Source: Rahnella inusitata_A
GTDB taxonomy: Bacteria > Pseudomonadota > Gammaproteobacteria > Enterobacterales > Enterobacteriaceae
Direction: 5' to 3'
NCBI RefSeq assembly: GCF_965118895.1
Contig: NZ_CBCPJJ010000005.1
Location: forward strand, 62,001 to 126,000
DNA: 64,000 nt
Shown here: positions 51,488-60,438 of the stretch, in pieces
Numbering within the stretch: the stretch's first letter is position 1
How the letters are laid out: every line of letters starts with the position of its first letter
The notes under the pieces: model-generated
What the model saw: the letters and a program-made list of their open reading frames with translations, nothing else
Told to the model about the DNA's origin: nothing
Database searches by the model: none
Program-made: the position numbers and the translations under genes

Positions 51488-51635
51488 GTTTCCGTTACAT
51501 CGCGAACGCTGCAACGGGGCGCTACTATAGGGAGCCTGCCGAAAAGGGTCAAGCAGAATTTAGGACATTTGTGCCGTCTGGTCAGAGACTGTGCAGGCTA
51601 ATGATTTGTTAACCCTGGTGGACTTGTAAAAGCCA

Positions 51636-51670
51636 AAAAGAAAAAGGCCCGGATTTTCATCCGGGCCTTT
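51636..51670 (-). terminator. Terminator between the two tRNA-Ser genes
   Basis: A 12-bp stem AAAGGCCCGGAT (51643-51654) with its complement (51659-51670) and a TTTC loop; on the minus strand it is followed by a T-rich run. Each tRNA thus has its own terminator. Confidence 0.8.
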
Positions 51671-51681
51671 CACTTATAATG

Positions 51682-51771
51682 TGGTGGAGAGAGAGGGGTT
51701 CGAACCCTCGATACGATTGCTCATATACACACTTTCCAGGCGTGCTCCTTCAGCCACTCAGACACCTCTCC
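51682..51771 (-). tRNA. ser tRNA: tRNA-Ser (GGA), copy 2
   Basis: A 90-nt serine tRNA with anticodon GGA in GCCTGGAAAG, long variable arm and encoded CCA. The acceptor stem starts GGAGAGG; one G-U pair closes it. The anticodon and T-arm regions are the same as in copy 1, and the acceptor stem and variable arm differ. Confidence 0.94.
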
Positions 51772-52166
51772 AGCTATCAGCTGCACCGCAGTACTGCTGA
51801 CCGGCGCTAATGTAGGGAAAAGCGGGGCCATCGTCAACACTCTTTTGCAGGATCCGTGCCGATTAGCCAAACTTAGAGCAATCTGATGATTTACAGAACA
51901 AATAGTGCTTTAAGCCTGAGCAGATGGAAACTGTTGCACGTGGTCATTAGCCAGGCTAATAAAAGTGAATAAATAATTAGCCTGGTTGCATAAAAGCGCA
52001 ATTTACCCGCAAACACTTTTTGTTACTCACAAATAGCAACATATGTTGTGAAAAACAGCATTGGCGGAGGTATAACAGTGCCCTTTGAAAAATTGCTTCC
52101 TATTAGAACCGTAAAAGTCGCACAGCGAAGCTGCATTAATTTCTCATATCACGACAGGGGTCACTC
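51772..52166. other. 395-bp palindrome-rich leader upstream of the POT transporter
   Basis: It contains ATTAGCC-A-GGCTAAT (51946-51960), a further half ATTAGCCTGG at 51976-51985 that can pair with CCAGGCTAAT (51951-51960) instead, and CAACATATGTTG (52037-52048). The first two offer alternative hairpins or clustered operator half-sites. A 12-bp palindrome near a promoter is typical of a dimeric regulator site. No gene is supported. Confidence 0.5.
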
Positions 52167-53648
52167 TTGAGTCAGCCAAACAACGCGACCACGTCGCAGC
52201 ACCGTACGGCGATCCCCGCCGGTGCGGGCACGTTATTCTTCGTTCAGACATTCGCGACGCTCGGCTTCGCGGTGCTGTATTCCACGCTGGTGCTGTACGC
52301 CACCCAAAAGCTCGGATTTAGCGAAGACAACGCCAACGCTATTATGGGCGTCTTCGGGGCATTCAACTACGGCCTGCACATGTTCGGTGGTTACCTCGGC
52401 GGGCGTTATCTTAGCAACCGTAATCTCTTCGTGCTCGGAATGGTGTTGCAGGTCTTTGGCTGCGCACTGATTGCACTGGAAGGCGTAACCGGTCTTTACT
52501 GGGGGCTGGCAATGTTCCTCACCGGCAGCGGGCTGAACGTCACCTGCCTGAACATGATGCTGACGCAGCGCTTTGCGCCGGACGACGATCGCCGTGAATC
52601 GGCCTTCCTGTGGAATTATGCCGGGATGAATCTCGGCTTCTTTATCGGGTTTGCCGTCGCCGGGTATTTCCAGCTCAGCGAAAACTATCGCGCGCTGTTC
52701 CTCTTCGCCACGCTGGGTAACGTGGCGGCGATCGTCGTGACACTTTCCCGCTGGTCAATTCTCGCCGATATCAGTACGCCGCTTAAAGAAGCCAGCCGCA
52801 GCCAGATGCTGCGCCGCATGGCTGTCGGCATTGCGATTCTGGTCGTTCTGGTGCCGGTTATCCGCCTGCTGCTAACCCACGCCGAGTTCAGCAGCTACTT
52901 CGTCGTGGTGCTGGGCTTGATTATCTTCGCACTGATGGCGATGGTGACGTTCCGTCATCGCGATGCCGGCGAGCGCCGCCGCATGAAAGCCTATCTGCTG
53001 CTGGCACTCGGATCATTGGTGTTCTGGACGCTGTATCAGCTGGCCCCGATGGGCCTGATGCTGTTCTCCGAACACAATATCGACCTGAACGTTTACGGCA
53101 TTCGCGTGGCGCCGCAATGGATCCAGAATATTAATACCGTGGTGATCGTGTTAGGTGGCCCGCTGATGGCGCTGTGGTTTAAAAACCTGCGTCAGCGTGG
53201 CTGGAACATTGATATTCCGACGCAGTTCTCTGCCTCCCTGTTCTGCATGGGGCTGGGTATGCTGGTGCTGCCGCTGGGCATTCATCTGGCGGGCGGCGAC
53301 GGGCTGGTGGCGTTCAAATGGATTGCCATCAGCTATCTGCTACAAAGCATCGGCGAGCTGCTGATTTCACCAATCGGTTACGCGATGATCGGTAAACTGG
53401 CTCCGGCCCGTTATCAGGGCGTGATGATGGGCTGCTGGATGATGGTTACCGGTGTAGCCTCGGTGCTGGCGAGTTACATCTCGGGACTGATGCCGCAGAA
53501 CGCTGGCAGCACACCAGTACTGACCAATCCGGGCTACAGTCAGGTGTTCAACGCACTGGGCTGGGGCTCTGTCGCCACCGGCGTAGTGCTGCTGGTGCTG
53601 ATCCCTCTGTTACGCAAAATGATCAGCCGCGAACCCGCTGCTGTCTGA
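52167..53648 (+). CDS. POT/PTR-family proton-coupled peptide transporter
   Basis: A 493-residue MFS transporter of the proton-dependent oligopeptide (POT/PTR2) family. About 14 helices. The C-half signature AISYLLQSIGELLISPIGYAMIGKLAPARYQGVMMGCWMM is typical. The helix-1 motif ExxExFxxYG of classical di/tripeptide permeases is not present in its usual form (it reads GAGTLFFVQTFATLGFAVLYS), so the substrate may not be ordinary peptides. The frame starts at TTG 52167 with AGGGGTC upstream. It is followed by a terminator. Confidence 0.85.
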   Translation: MSQPNNATTSQHRTAIPAGAGTLFFVQTFATLGFAVLYSTLVLYATQKLGFSEDNANAIMGVFGAFNYGLHMFGGYLGGRYLSNRNLFVLGMVLQVFGCALIALEGVTGLYWGLAMFLTGSGLNVTCLNMMLTQRFAPDDDRRESAFLWNYAGMNLGFFIGFAVAGYFQLSENYRALFLFATLGNVAAIVVTLSRWSILADISTPLKEASRSQMLRRMAVGIAILVVLVPVIRLLLTHAEFSSYFVVVLGLIIFALMAMVTFRHRDAGERRRMKAYLLLALGSLVFWTLYQLAPMGLMLFSEHNIDLNVYGIRVAPQWIQNINTVVIVLGGPLMALWFKNLRQRGWNIDIPTQFSASLFCMGLGMLVLPLGIHLAGGDGLVAFKWIAISYLLQSIGELLISPIGYAMIGKLAPARYQGVMMGCWMMVTGVASVLASYISGLMPQNAGSTPVLTNPGYSQVFNALGWGSVATGVVLLVLIPLLRKMISREPAAV

Positions 53649-53678
53649 GTGATTTATCGCATCAATGTCTCATCTCAC

Positions 53679-53709
53679 AGGCTCCAAATTTCGGGGCCTG
53701 TTCTTTTTT
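53679..53709 (+). terminator. Terminator of the POT transporter gene
   Basis: Stem CAGGCTCC/GGGGCCTG with one G-T wobble and a short loop, followed by TTCTTTTTT. Confidence 0.75.
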
Positions 53710-53773
53710 CAGCCTCAGGGTTGCATCCTGATGATATTCAGGGAAATCTATCAGGACAACGGAGGTCACAAAG

Positions 53774-54715
53774 ATGAACATAATTTTTTACCACCCTACA
53801 TTTGATGCAAAACTCTGGATTGATGGAATAACAAAAAGATTGCCGCAGGCCAGCGTCCGCGCCTAGAACGCCGCCGACCATCAGCCCGCCGACTACGCGC
53901 TGGTCTGGCGTCCGCCGCATGCGATGCTGGCGCCGCGCAAGGAGCTTAAAGGCATTTTTGCGCTGGGGGCGGGCGTCGATGCCATTCTCACGCAGGAACA
54001 GCGTCAGCCCGGCACGCTGCCCGCAGGCGTGCCGCTGATCCGCCTCGAAGACACCGGCATGGCGTTGCAGATGCAGGAATATGCGCTGGCGAGCGTGTTG
54101 CGCTATTTTCGCCGCATGGATGAATATCAGTTGTTCCAGCAGCAAAAACAGTGGCGTCCGCTTACGCCGCATTCCCGCAGTGATTTCACCATCGGTATTC
54201 TCGGCGCGGGGGTACTCGGCAGCCGGGTGGCCGAGGCGCTGGTGGGAATGCAATTTTCCGTGCGCAGCTGGAGCCGTAGCCCGAAATCCGTTGAGGGCGT
54301 GCACAGTTTCTACGGCGACGATCAGTTAGCCGCATTTGCTACCGGCTGCAAAGTGCTGATTAACCTTTTGCCCAATACGCCGCACACCGCCGGGACGCTC
54401 AATCATCAACTGTTCACATTCTTATCGCATAATGCGTACCTGATTAACCTCGGTCGTGGCAGTCATCTGGTGGAAGGGGATTTACTGCGCGCGCTGGACA
54501 GCGGGCAAATTGCCGCTGCCCAGCTCGATGTCTTCGTCGAAGAACCGTTACCGGCCATGCACCCGTTCTGGTCGCACCCGCGCGTCAGTATTACGCCGCA
54601 CGTGGCAGCTGATACGCTGCCTGAAGAGGCGATGGATAGCATTGTCAGGAATATTCTGGCAATGGAGGCGGGGCGCGAACCGGCAGGGCGCGTCGATCTT
54701 GAGCGAGGTTACTGA
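53774..54715 (+). pseudogene. ghrA: ghrA (glyoxylate/hydroxypyruvate reductase A) with in-frame amber codon
   Basis: The reading frame of 313 codons is continuous and homologous to GhrA throughout except for TAG at 53864-53866 (codon 31). The sequence reads MNIIFYHPTFDAKLWIDGI ... ASVRA-stop-NAADHQPADYALVWRPP. The E. coli protein has Trp at this point (VRAWKSGDN), so TGG to TAG by one base is the simplest explanation. The rest is intact: NAD-binding GILGAGVLGSRVAEAL, INLLPNTPHTAGTL, LINLGRGSHLVEGDLL (Arg) and HVAADTLPEEA. A good ribosome site (GGAGGTCACAAAG) precedes ATG 53774. Internal re-initiation at ATG 53924 would give 263 residues without the N-terminal strand. Confidence 0.88.
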
Positions 54716-54781
54716 CTCATCTGCTAACATTATTAAAGCTGCGGTTATTGCGCCGCAGCGGAACCTTCTCAAGGAGAGCAC

Positions 54782-55522
54782 ATGCCGTACCCGGTCGATT
54801 TACATATGCACACCGTCGCCAGCACCCACGCCTACAGCACGCTGCATGATTACATTGATGAAGCAGCCGAAAAGGGCATTAAGCTGTTTGCCATCACCGA
54901 CCACGGCCCGGATATGGCCGATGCACCGCATTACTGGCACTTTATGAATATGCGGGTCTGGCCGCGACTGGTGAACGGCATCGGCATCCTGCGCGGGATA
55001 GAATCGAACATCAAAAACATCAACGGTGATATCGACTGCACCGGTCCGATGCTCGATGAAATCGACGTAATCATTGCCGGTTTCCATGAGCCGGTGATGC
55101 TGCCGGTCGATAAAGAAACGCACACCGCCGCGATGATTGCCGCGATGGCGGGCGGCGAGGTTCACATTATTTCCCATCCCGGCAACCCGAAATACCCGAT
55201 AGATATTCCTGCCGTAGCGGCGGCAGCGGCGAAATATGACGTGGCGCTGGAACTGAATAATTCCTCCTTCATTCATTCACGAAAAGGCAGTGAACCGAAT
55301 TGCCGTGCGATTGCGCTGGCGGTAAAAGAAGCCGGTGGCTGGCTGGCGCTGGGATCGGATTCGCATATTGCCTATTCCCTCGGCGGATTCGAACACTGCG
55401 AACGTATTTTGCAGGAAATTGATTTCCCTGAAGATCGTATTCTAAACGTCAGCCCGCGACGCTTCCTTGATTTTCTTGAGAAGCGCGGTCGCGCGCCAAT
55501 TGCAGAACTCAGCGAACTGTGA
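54782..55522 (+). CDS. ycdX: YcdX, PHP-family zinc phosphatase
   Basis: A 246-residue PHP-domain phosphatase; the E. coli protein binds three zinc ions and is linked to swarming. Metal motifs: YPVDLHMHTVAST (HxH), ITDHGPDM, GIESNIKN (Glu), HIISHPGNPKYP and GSDSHIAYSLG. The ATG at 54782 has AAGGAGAGCAC upstream. It follows ghrA by 66 bp, as in the ycdW-ycdX-ycdY order of other enterobacteria. Confidence 0.94.
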   Translation: MPYPVDLHMHTVASTHAYSTLHDYIDEAAEKGIKLFAITDHGPDMADAPHYWHFMNMRVWPRLVNGIGILRGIESNIKNINGDIDCTGPMLDEIDVIIAGFHEPVMLPVDKETHTAAMIAAMAGGEVHIISHPGNPKYPIDIPAVAAAAAKYDVALELNNSSFIHSRKGSEPNCRAIALAVKEAGGWLALGSDSHIAYSLGGFEHCERILQEIDFPEDRILNVSPRRFLDFLEKRGRAPIAELSEL

Positions 55523-55582
55523 CATTGTCGCCGCCAATTCGCAGGGGTTTAACCCTTTACACCGTCTGATCAGGTTACTGTT

Positions 55583-56167
55583 ATGAATGAATTTTCAATT
55601 GTTTGTCGCGTACTCGGCACGCTGTTTTACCGCCAGCCGCAGGATCCGTTACTGGTTCCACTTTTTGGCCTGATTCAGGACGGTAAGCTGCGTGAGCACT
55701 GGCCGCTGGAGCAGAACGCGCTGCTGATCCGTTTGCAGGAAAGCGCCAACCCGGAAACCCTGGCCGCAGAATTTAACCATCTGTTTGTCGGTGCCGAATG
55801 CGCTGTTTCGCCTTTCCGCAGTGATTACGTCGAAGGCGCGAATGAGATGGATGTGCGGACTTTCCTGCAACACCGCGGAATGCCGCTGGGCGACGGACCG
55901 GCCGACCATTTCGGCGCGATGCTGCTGGCCGCGTCATGGCTGGAAGATCAGTCAACGGAAGATGAAGTCACGGCGCAAATTACGCTGTTCGATGAATTCC
56001 TGTTCCCGTGGTGCGGTAAGTTCCTCGGCAAAGTAGAAGCCCATGCGACCAGCGGTTTCTACCGCACGCTGTCTGAAATCAGCCGCGAAGCCTTGCAGGC
56101 AATGCGTGACGAACTGGAAGAGCAACTCCCGGACGATTTGGAAGATGACGAGGAAGACGATCAGTAA
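55583..56167 (+). CDS. ycdY: YcdY, TorD/DmsD-family chaperone
   Basis: A 194-residue helical protein of the TorD/DmsD redox-enzyme maturation family; YcdY of E. coli is a partner of the YcdX zinc phosphatase. Recognised from MNEFSIVCRVLGTLFYRQPQDPLLVPLF, FNHLFVGAECAVSPFRSDYVEG and PADHFGAMLLAASWL. The C-terminus is strongly acidic (EEQLPDDLEDDEEDDQ). It is followed by a bidirectional terminator. Confidence 0.92.
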   Translation: MNEFSIVCRVLGTLFYRQPQDPLLVPLFGLIQDGKLREHWPLEQNALLIRLQESANPETLAAEFNHLFVGAECAVSPFRSDYVEGANEMDVRTFLQHRGMPLGDGPADHFGAMLLAASWLEDQSTEDEVTAQITLFDEFLFPWCGKFLGKVEAHATSGFYRTLSEISREALQAMRDELEEQLPDDLEDDEEDDQ

Positions 56168-56187
56168 TCGACTCTCCTGAAATGCGA

Positions 56188-56218
56188 AAAGCCCGGCCAT
56201 GAAGATGCGCCGGGCTTT
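56188..56218. terminator. Bidirectional terminator between ycdY and yceB
   Basis: A 10-bp stem AAAGCCCGGC with GCCGGGCTTT around an 11-base loop; serves the two convergent genes. Confidence 0.8.
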
Positions 56219-56241
56219 CTATTGACATGCGTATGGCTAAA

Positions 56242-56805
56242 TCAGTCAGTGAACGGGATCACCAGTTGCCCCGGTTTCACTTCAATACCTTTCGCCAGTT
56301 TTTTGGCCATCGCTTCGCCTTTACTACGATCGGCGTTCAGCACGTAGGCCGGACGCTGGTCAAAGTAGGTTTTCAGCGAGTTGTTCAGATACGGCATCAG
56401 GCCTTTCATCACGCTGTCCATTTTTTCCGGCTTGATGGTGTAATCCACCACCTGCATATCTTTGAGGAAAATGGCGCTTTTCTCGCGGTCAAACGAAGGA
56501 TTGGCCTTCAGCGTCAGGTGCATATCGGCTTTCTGCGGGCCGAACAGCGAGGAGATATCCACGCTGGCATCGCCGGTCAGTGTCACAACGCCAGGATCAG
56601 CGCGACCAATCTGGCTGCTGAGGTTGGTCAGAACGATTTTCGCATCTACCAGCCCCGGCACGCCGAGCTGCTTCTGGAAATTATTGTTCTTTTGCAGATA
56701 ATCATTCACCTGCTGTTCGCTGATGGTGTACTGCGTGAGCTGGTTACAGCCGGTCAGCAGAGTGGCGCACAGCATAAATGCGGCACCGAGAATTCGTTTA
56801 GTCAT
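56242..56805 (-). CDS. yceB: YceB, DUF1439 outer-membrane lipoprotein
   Basis: A 187-residue lipoprotein: signal MTKRILGAAFMLCATLLTGC (lipobox LTGC, Cys 20), then a DUF1439 beta-rich fold similar to lipid-binding TULIP-like proteins. QYTISEQQVNDYLQK near the start and DMQVVDYTIKPEKMDSVMKGLMPYLNNSLKTYFDQRPAYVL are typical. Position before grxB and mdtH matches E. coli. Function is not well known. Confidence 0.92.
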   Translation of the reverse strand: MTKRILGAAFMLCATLLTGCNQLTQYTISEQQVNDYLQKNNNFQKQLGVPGLVDAKIVLTNLSSQIGRADPGVVTLTGDASVDISSLFGPQKADMHLTLKANPSFDREKSAIFLKDMQVVDYTIKPEKMDSVMKGLMPYLNNSLKTYFDQRPAYVLNADRSKGEAMAKKLAKGIEVKPGQLVIPFTD

Positions 56806-56953
56806 TCTTCCCTCATTACATGAACACTATTTTGTCAGCATGACCGCGAAACGGCATGACTCCAATCAGACAACGCTGATTAGCCTAAGTGCTGGGGGCG
56901 CAGAAGAAAAGGAAAATGAGCCGGAAGCGAGCTTCCGGCAGAGTGAGGAAGGA

Positions 56954-57601
56954 TCAGCGGGCGATGCCGGTGAACAGATTGACCTGGGTTTGTTTTGCCA
57001 TATTGTCGCGGTACGCCTGCACGCGGGATGGCCAGTCGATGCCTTGAACAATGGAAAGCGAACGAAGCAATGGCCACAGATGGATGTCATCCTCGGACAG
57101 TTCGCCGTTCACCGCATTAGGCTCGACGATCAGTTTGTCGAGGGCGCGCAGATCCTGACTGATTTTTTTCACCAGACCGTCGGAGTGTTTCAGATGCTCC
57201 TGGAAATCCCCGCTGGCGGCCTGTTTTTTATCGGAGAAATACTTACGCGCTTCCGGCGTGGCAAACTCTTCCAGTGGCGCAGCGGCAAAGCGTGGCAGTA
57301 ACAGACGGCCGGTATATTCAGAGACGTGGCGCAGCCAGGTCGCAATGGCGGCGTTGGTCGCGCCGGTCAGCAGCGGTTTGCCGTCACTTTTATCGATGAA
57401 ATTCACGATATCCATACTTTCTGGCATGAAACTGCCATCCTGTTTTTGCAGGATCGGCACCATCTTTTTACCCACCATCGAAATCGGGGTTTTCTCGTCG
57501 TCGTTGGGCAGAACTTTAATCTCAACGGGAATGTTCTTCAGACCGAAAATCATGCGTGCTTTAACGCAAAAAGGGCAATGTTCGTAAACGTAAAGTTTCA
57601 T
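56954..57601 (-). CDS. grxB: GrxB, glutaredoxin 2
   Basis: A 215-residue GST-like glutaredoxin that reduces disulfides with glutathione. The N-terminal thioredoxin fold carries the CPFC active site at residues 9-12 (MKLYVYEHCPFCVKARM), with MVPIL (cis-Pro) and SMDIVNFID later; a helical C-terminal domain follows. Same length as E. coli Grx2. Upstream 155 bp separate it from mdtH on the same strand. Confidence 0.95.
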   Translation of the reverse strand: MKLYVYEHCPFCVKARMIFGLKNIPVEIKVLPNDDEKTPISMVGKKMVPILQKQDGSFMPESMDIVNFIDKSDGKPLLTGATNAAIATWLRHVSEYTGRLLLPRFAAAPLEEFATPEARKYFSDKKQAASGDFQEHLKHSDGLVKKISQDLRALDKLIVEPNAVNGELSEDDIHLWPLLRSLSIVQGIDWPSRVQAYRDNMAKQTQVNLFTGIAR

Positions 57602-57756
57602 ATTTCATAGCTCCTGTTTTCGCCGGCGTTGACCTGTAGGGTGCGTGAAAATTGCCGGATGTAGGTTCGGATTTTATCGACGTGTTAAAACCAGTATGGG
57701 TATAGATGGTAGCGAGATCAAACGGCGATACTGTGACCGCCGTTTTAATAAGCAGA

Positions 57757-58962
57757 CTAATTGCCGTTGAGCATCGCCGGTTCAATACGGCGAAAATTAA
57801 ATTGCCAGTACAATCCGGTGAGGGTGATAAAGCCGACTACGCCGAGTAATAACCACGGTAATTCAGGCAGTTCGAGGGCGCGGCCAGTGTCATACATCCA
57901 GCCTCCGCCGGTATAACCAATAACGCCGCCCAGCGCCAGCCCCAGACGGCTGAAGCCCATATAACTGCCGCGTGCGCGGGCGTCGGCCAGTGATGCGCTC
58001 AGCGTCTCGCGCGCCGGTTCCGCGATGATTGAGCCAATGTAAAAGAAGCCGATGAGCAGCAACAGCGGGTTGATTGATGTCACCAGCCCGACCGGCAGCA
58101 GGCTCAGAGTCATGATCAGCAGGCCAAACATCAGGCGCTGCTCGAGGCGGAAACGTTTTTCGCTCCAGCGGGCGATCGGATAGAGCAAAGTCAGAGAAAG
58201 CACGGCTTCGATGGCATACATCCATTTCACCGCTGACGGACTGCCCGCGACGTCGTTTACCGCAATCGGCAACATCAGCATGACTTGCACGGTTAGCATG
58301 TAATAGCCGGTGAGCGTCAGCACGTAGGCCAGAAAACGGCGATCGCGCAGTACGCGCATCATGCCTTCACGCATCGGTGTGCGCATCGTGGAAATCCTGT
58401 AGGCGGGTAACAACCAGGCGTTACAGGCGGCGGCCAGAACAAAGATTGCCGCACCGGCCCAGCAGACATAATGGAAATCATATTGCAGCAGCCAGCTGCC
58501 GATCAGCGCGCCAATTACCGCACCGGCGCTGTCTTGCATCATCATCAGTGAGAAAAAGCGGCTGCGCTCATGCGGGCGGGTGAGTTTGATGACAAGCGCA
58601 GTGCGCGGCGGGTCGAAAAGCGTGCCGCCAAGCCCGGAGAGAATGCACGAGCAGATTAAAATCCACGGCTGGTCGGCCATCGCCATGGTGGCGAAACCGG
58701 CGGCGCGTAACAGCATGCCGGTGATGATCATTGGCTTGGCACCGAAGCGGTCGGCGATGGCACCGCCGAATATCCCTAATCCCTGTTGCGTTAACTGCCG
58801 GACACCCAGCGCCAGACCGACGATCATCGCGGCCCATCCCAACTGATCAACAAATCGAATCGAGATCAACGGAAAAACCACGAAAAAGCCTAAAATAACC
58901 AGCGCGTTGTCTAATAACAGAAAATACTTACCCAAGCTCCGAGCTTGTGATACCAGAGACAT
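57757..58962 (-). CDS. mdtH: MdtH, MFS multidrug transporter
   Basis: A 401-residue 12-helix MFS exporter, near-identical in blocks to E. coli MdtH (MSxVSQARxLGKYFLLxDN, FFVVFPLISIRFVDQLGWAAMIVG, GGAIADRFGAKPMIITGM motif A, FFSLMMMQDSAGAVIGALIGSWLLQYDF). MdtH raises resistance to some quinolones when overproduced. It is divergent from rimJ, with 212 bp between the start codons. Confidence 0.95.
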   Translation of the reverse strand: MSLVSQARSLGKYFLLLDNALVILGFFVVFPLISIRFVDQLGWAAMIVGLALGVRQLTQQGLGIFGGAIADRFGAKPMIITGMLLRAAGFATMAMADQPWILICSCILSGLGGTLFDPPRTALVIKLTRPHERSRFFSLMMMQDSAGAVIGALIGSWLLQYDFHYVCWAGAAIFVLAAACNAWLLPAYRISTMRTPMREGMMRVLRDRRFLAYVLTLTGYYMLTVQVMLMLPIAVNDVAGSPSAVKWMYAIEAVLSLTLLYPIARWSEKRFRLEQRLMFGLLIMTLSLLPVGLVTSINPLLLLIGFFYIGSIIAEPARETLSASLADARARGSYMGFSRLGLALGGVIGYTGGGWMYDTGRALELPELPWLLLGVVGFITLTGLYWQFNFRRIEPAMLNGN

Positions 58963-59174
58963 GCTTCACCATGAGCGATTATTTGTATCCTGTCCGGCGG
59001 ATACAGAAAGGAGAAAAGACCGTTCCAGTCTGAACCGGAAACAGGCATTTAGATAGGGCGCTATAGATAATATTTTTTTATCGTCAAGCCGCGTTCTGAC
59101 TGGCAGAATTAGGCATGTTTTATGGTTTCCTATAAATTCTATTTATCGACCCATGCGGGATGTGGAGGGAAGGG

Positions 59175-59762
59175 ATGTTTGGCTATAAATCTGCCGTACC
59201 AAAAGTACGGCTTACCACTGACCGGATGGTTCTGCGACTGGTGCACGATCGCGATGCGCACCGGCTGGCGGAGTACTATGCGGAGAACCGGGCATTTCTG
59301 AAACCCTGGGAGCCGGTCAGGGACGAAAGTCATTGTTATCCTTCGGGGTGGCAGGCACGTCTGAGCTTAATTACCGAAATGCAGAAACAGGGCAGCGCTT
59401 ATTATTTCATTTTGCTCGATCCTGATGAAAATCGCGTGATGGGCGTGGCGAATTTCAGCAATGTATTACGCGGCTCATTCCATGCCTGTTTCCTCGGTTA
59501 TTCGCTGGGTCAGGAATGGCAGGGGCAGGGGTTGATGCAGGAGGCGTTGCAGTCGCTAATCCGTTATATGCAACGTCAGCAAAAAATGCACCGTATTATG
59601 GCCAATTACATGCCGCACAATAAACGCAGCGGCCAGTTGCTGGAGCGTCTCGGTTTCGAGCGCGAAGGGTATGCGAAAGACTATTTGCTGATCGACGGTA
59701 AATGGCAGGATCACGTACTGACTGCGTTAACCTGGCGAGAATGGACACCCCCGTCCCGATAA
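59175..59762 (+). CDS. rimJ: RimJ, ribosomal protein S5 N-acetyltransferase
   Basis: A 195-residue GNAT acetyltransferase that acetylates the N-terminal Ala of ribosomal protein S5. Conserved: MFGYKSAVPKVRLTTDRMVLRLV, FLKPWEPVRDESHCYP, LGYSLGQEWQGQGLMQEAL (acetyl-CoA loop), NYMPHNKRSGQLLERLGFEREGYAKDYLLI. ATG 59175 with GGAGGGAAGGG upstream is chosen; an ATG at 59160 is in frame. Confidence 0.95.
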   Translation: MFGYKSAVPKVRLTTDRMVLRLVHDRDAHRLAEYYAENRAFLKPWEPVRDESHCYPSGWQARLSLITEMQKQGSAYYFILLDPDENRVMGVANFSNVLRGSFHACFLGYSLGQEWQGQGLMQEALQSLIRYMQRQQKMHRIMANYMPHNKRSGQLLERLGFEREGYAKDYLLIDGKWQDHVLTALTWREWTPPSR

Positions 59763-59772
59763 GGAGAGCAAG

Positions 59773-60426
59773 ATGAAACATGAACTCAGTGCCCGGGAGG
59801 CCCGTGTTGTGGGCTGTTTGCTGGAAAAACAGCTCACGACGCCAGAGCAATATCCGATGACTCTCAACGGTTTGACCACCGCCTGCAACCAGAAAACTAA
59901 CCGTGAACCGGTCATGGATCTGAGTGAAAGCGACGTTCAGCAAACGCTGGATCTGCTGCTGCGAAAACACATTATCCGCACCCTAAGCGGTTCGCGCACC
60001 ATGAAGTATGAACATCGTTTCTGTAATTCTGAATTCGGCAATCTCAAATTTTCCCCGCAGGAAGTGGCAGTGGTTACCACGCTGCTGTTGCGCGGTGCGC
60101 AAACGCCGGGCGAATTACGAACGCGTACCAACCGTTTGCATGATTTTGCCGACGTCGCCGAAGTTGAACAAACCCTCACAAAACTGACCGTCCGCGAAGA
60201 CGGCCCGTTCTGCGTGCGGCTGGCGCGTGAGCCAGGTAAACGTGAAAGCCGGTTTATGCATCTGTTTAGCGGTGAAGTGAGTAATGTAGCCAGCGCGACG
60301 GAAGAACCGTCATTCTCCGCCGTGGCTGAAGAGTCAGGTCTGGCAGCGCGGGTGGAAACACTGGAAGCCGAAGTCGCTGAACTGAAACAGCGTCTGGAAA
60401 ACCTGCTGCAACATCTGGCCGATTAA
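59773..60426 (+). CDS. yceH: YceH, DUF480 winged-helix protein
   Basis: A 217-residue DUF480 protein with two winged-helix repeats: LSAREARVVGCLLEKQLTTPEQYPMTLNGLTTACNQKTNREPVM and FSPQEVAVVTTLLLRGAQTPGELRTRTNRLHDF, and a C-terminal coiled coil (ARVETLEAEVAELKQRLENLLQ). Molecular function unknown. Eleven bp after rimJ and 12 bp before mviM, probably one transcript. Confidence 0.94.
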   Translation: MKHELSAREARVVGCLLEKQLTTPEQYPMTLNGLTTACNQKTNREPVMDLSESDVQQTLDLLLRKHIIRTLSGSRTMKYEHRFCNSEFGNLKFSPQEVAVVTTLLLRGAQTPGELRTRTNRLHDFADVAEVEQTLTKLTVREDGPFCVRLAREPGKRESRFMHLFSGEVSNVASATEEPSFSAVAEESGLAARVETLEAEVAELKQRLENLLQHLAD

Positions 60427-60438
60427 AAGGAATCTCTC

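Noticed and set aside
53924..54715. A separate short gene for a 263-residue dehydrogenase
   Set aside because: The sequence upstream of the TAG is in frame and matches the GhrA N-terminus, so it is one interrupted gene.
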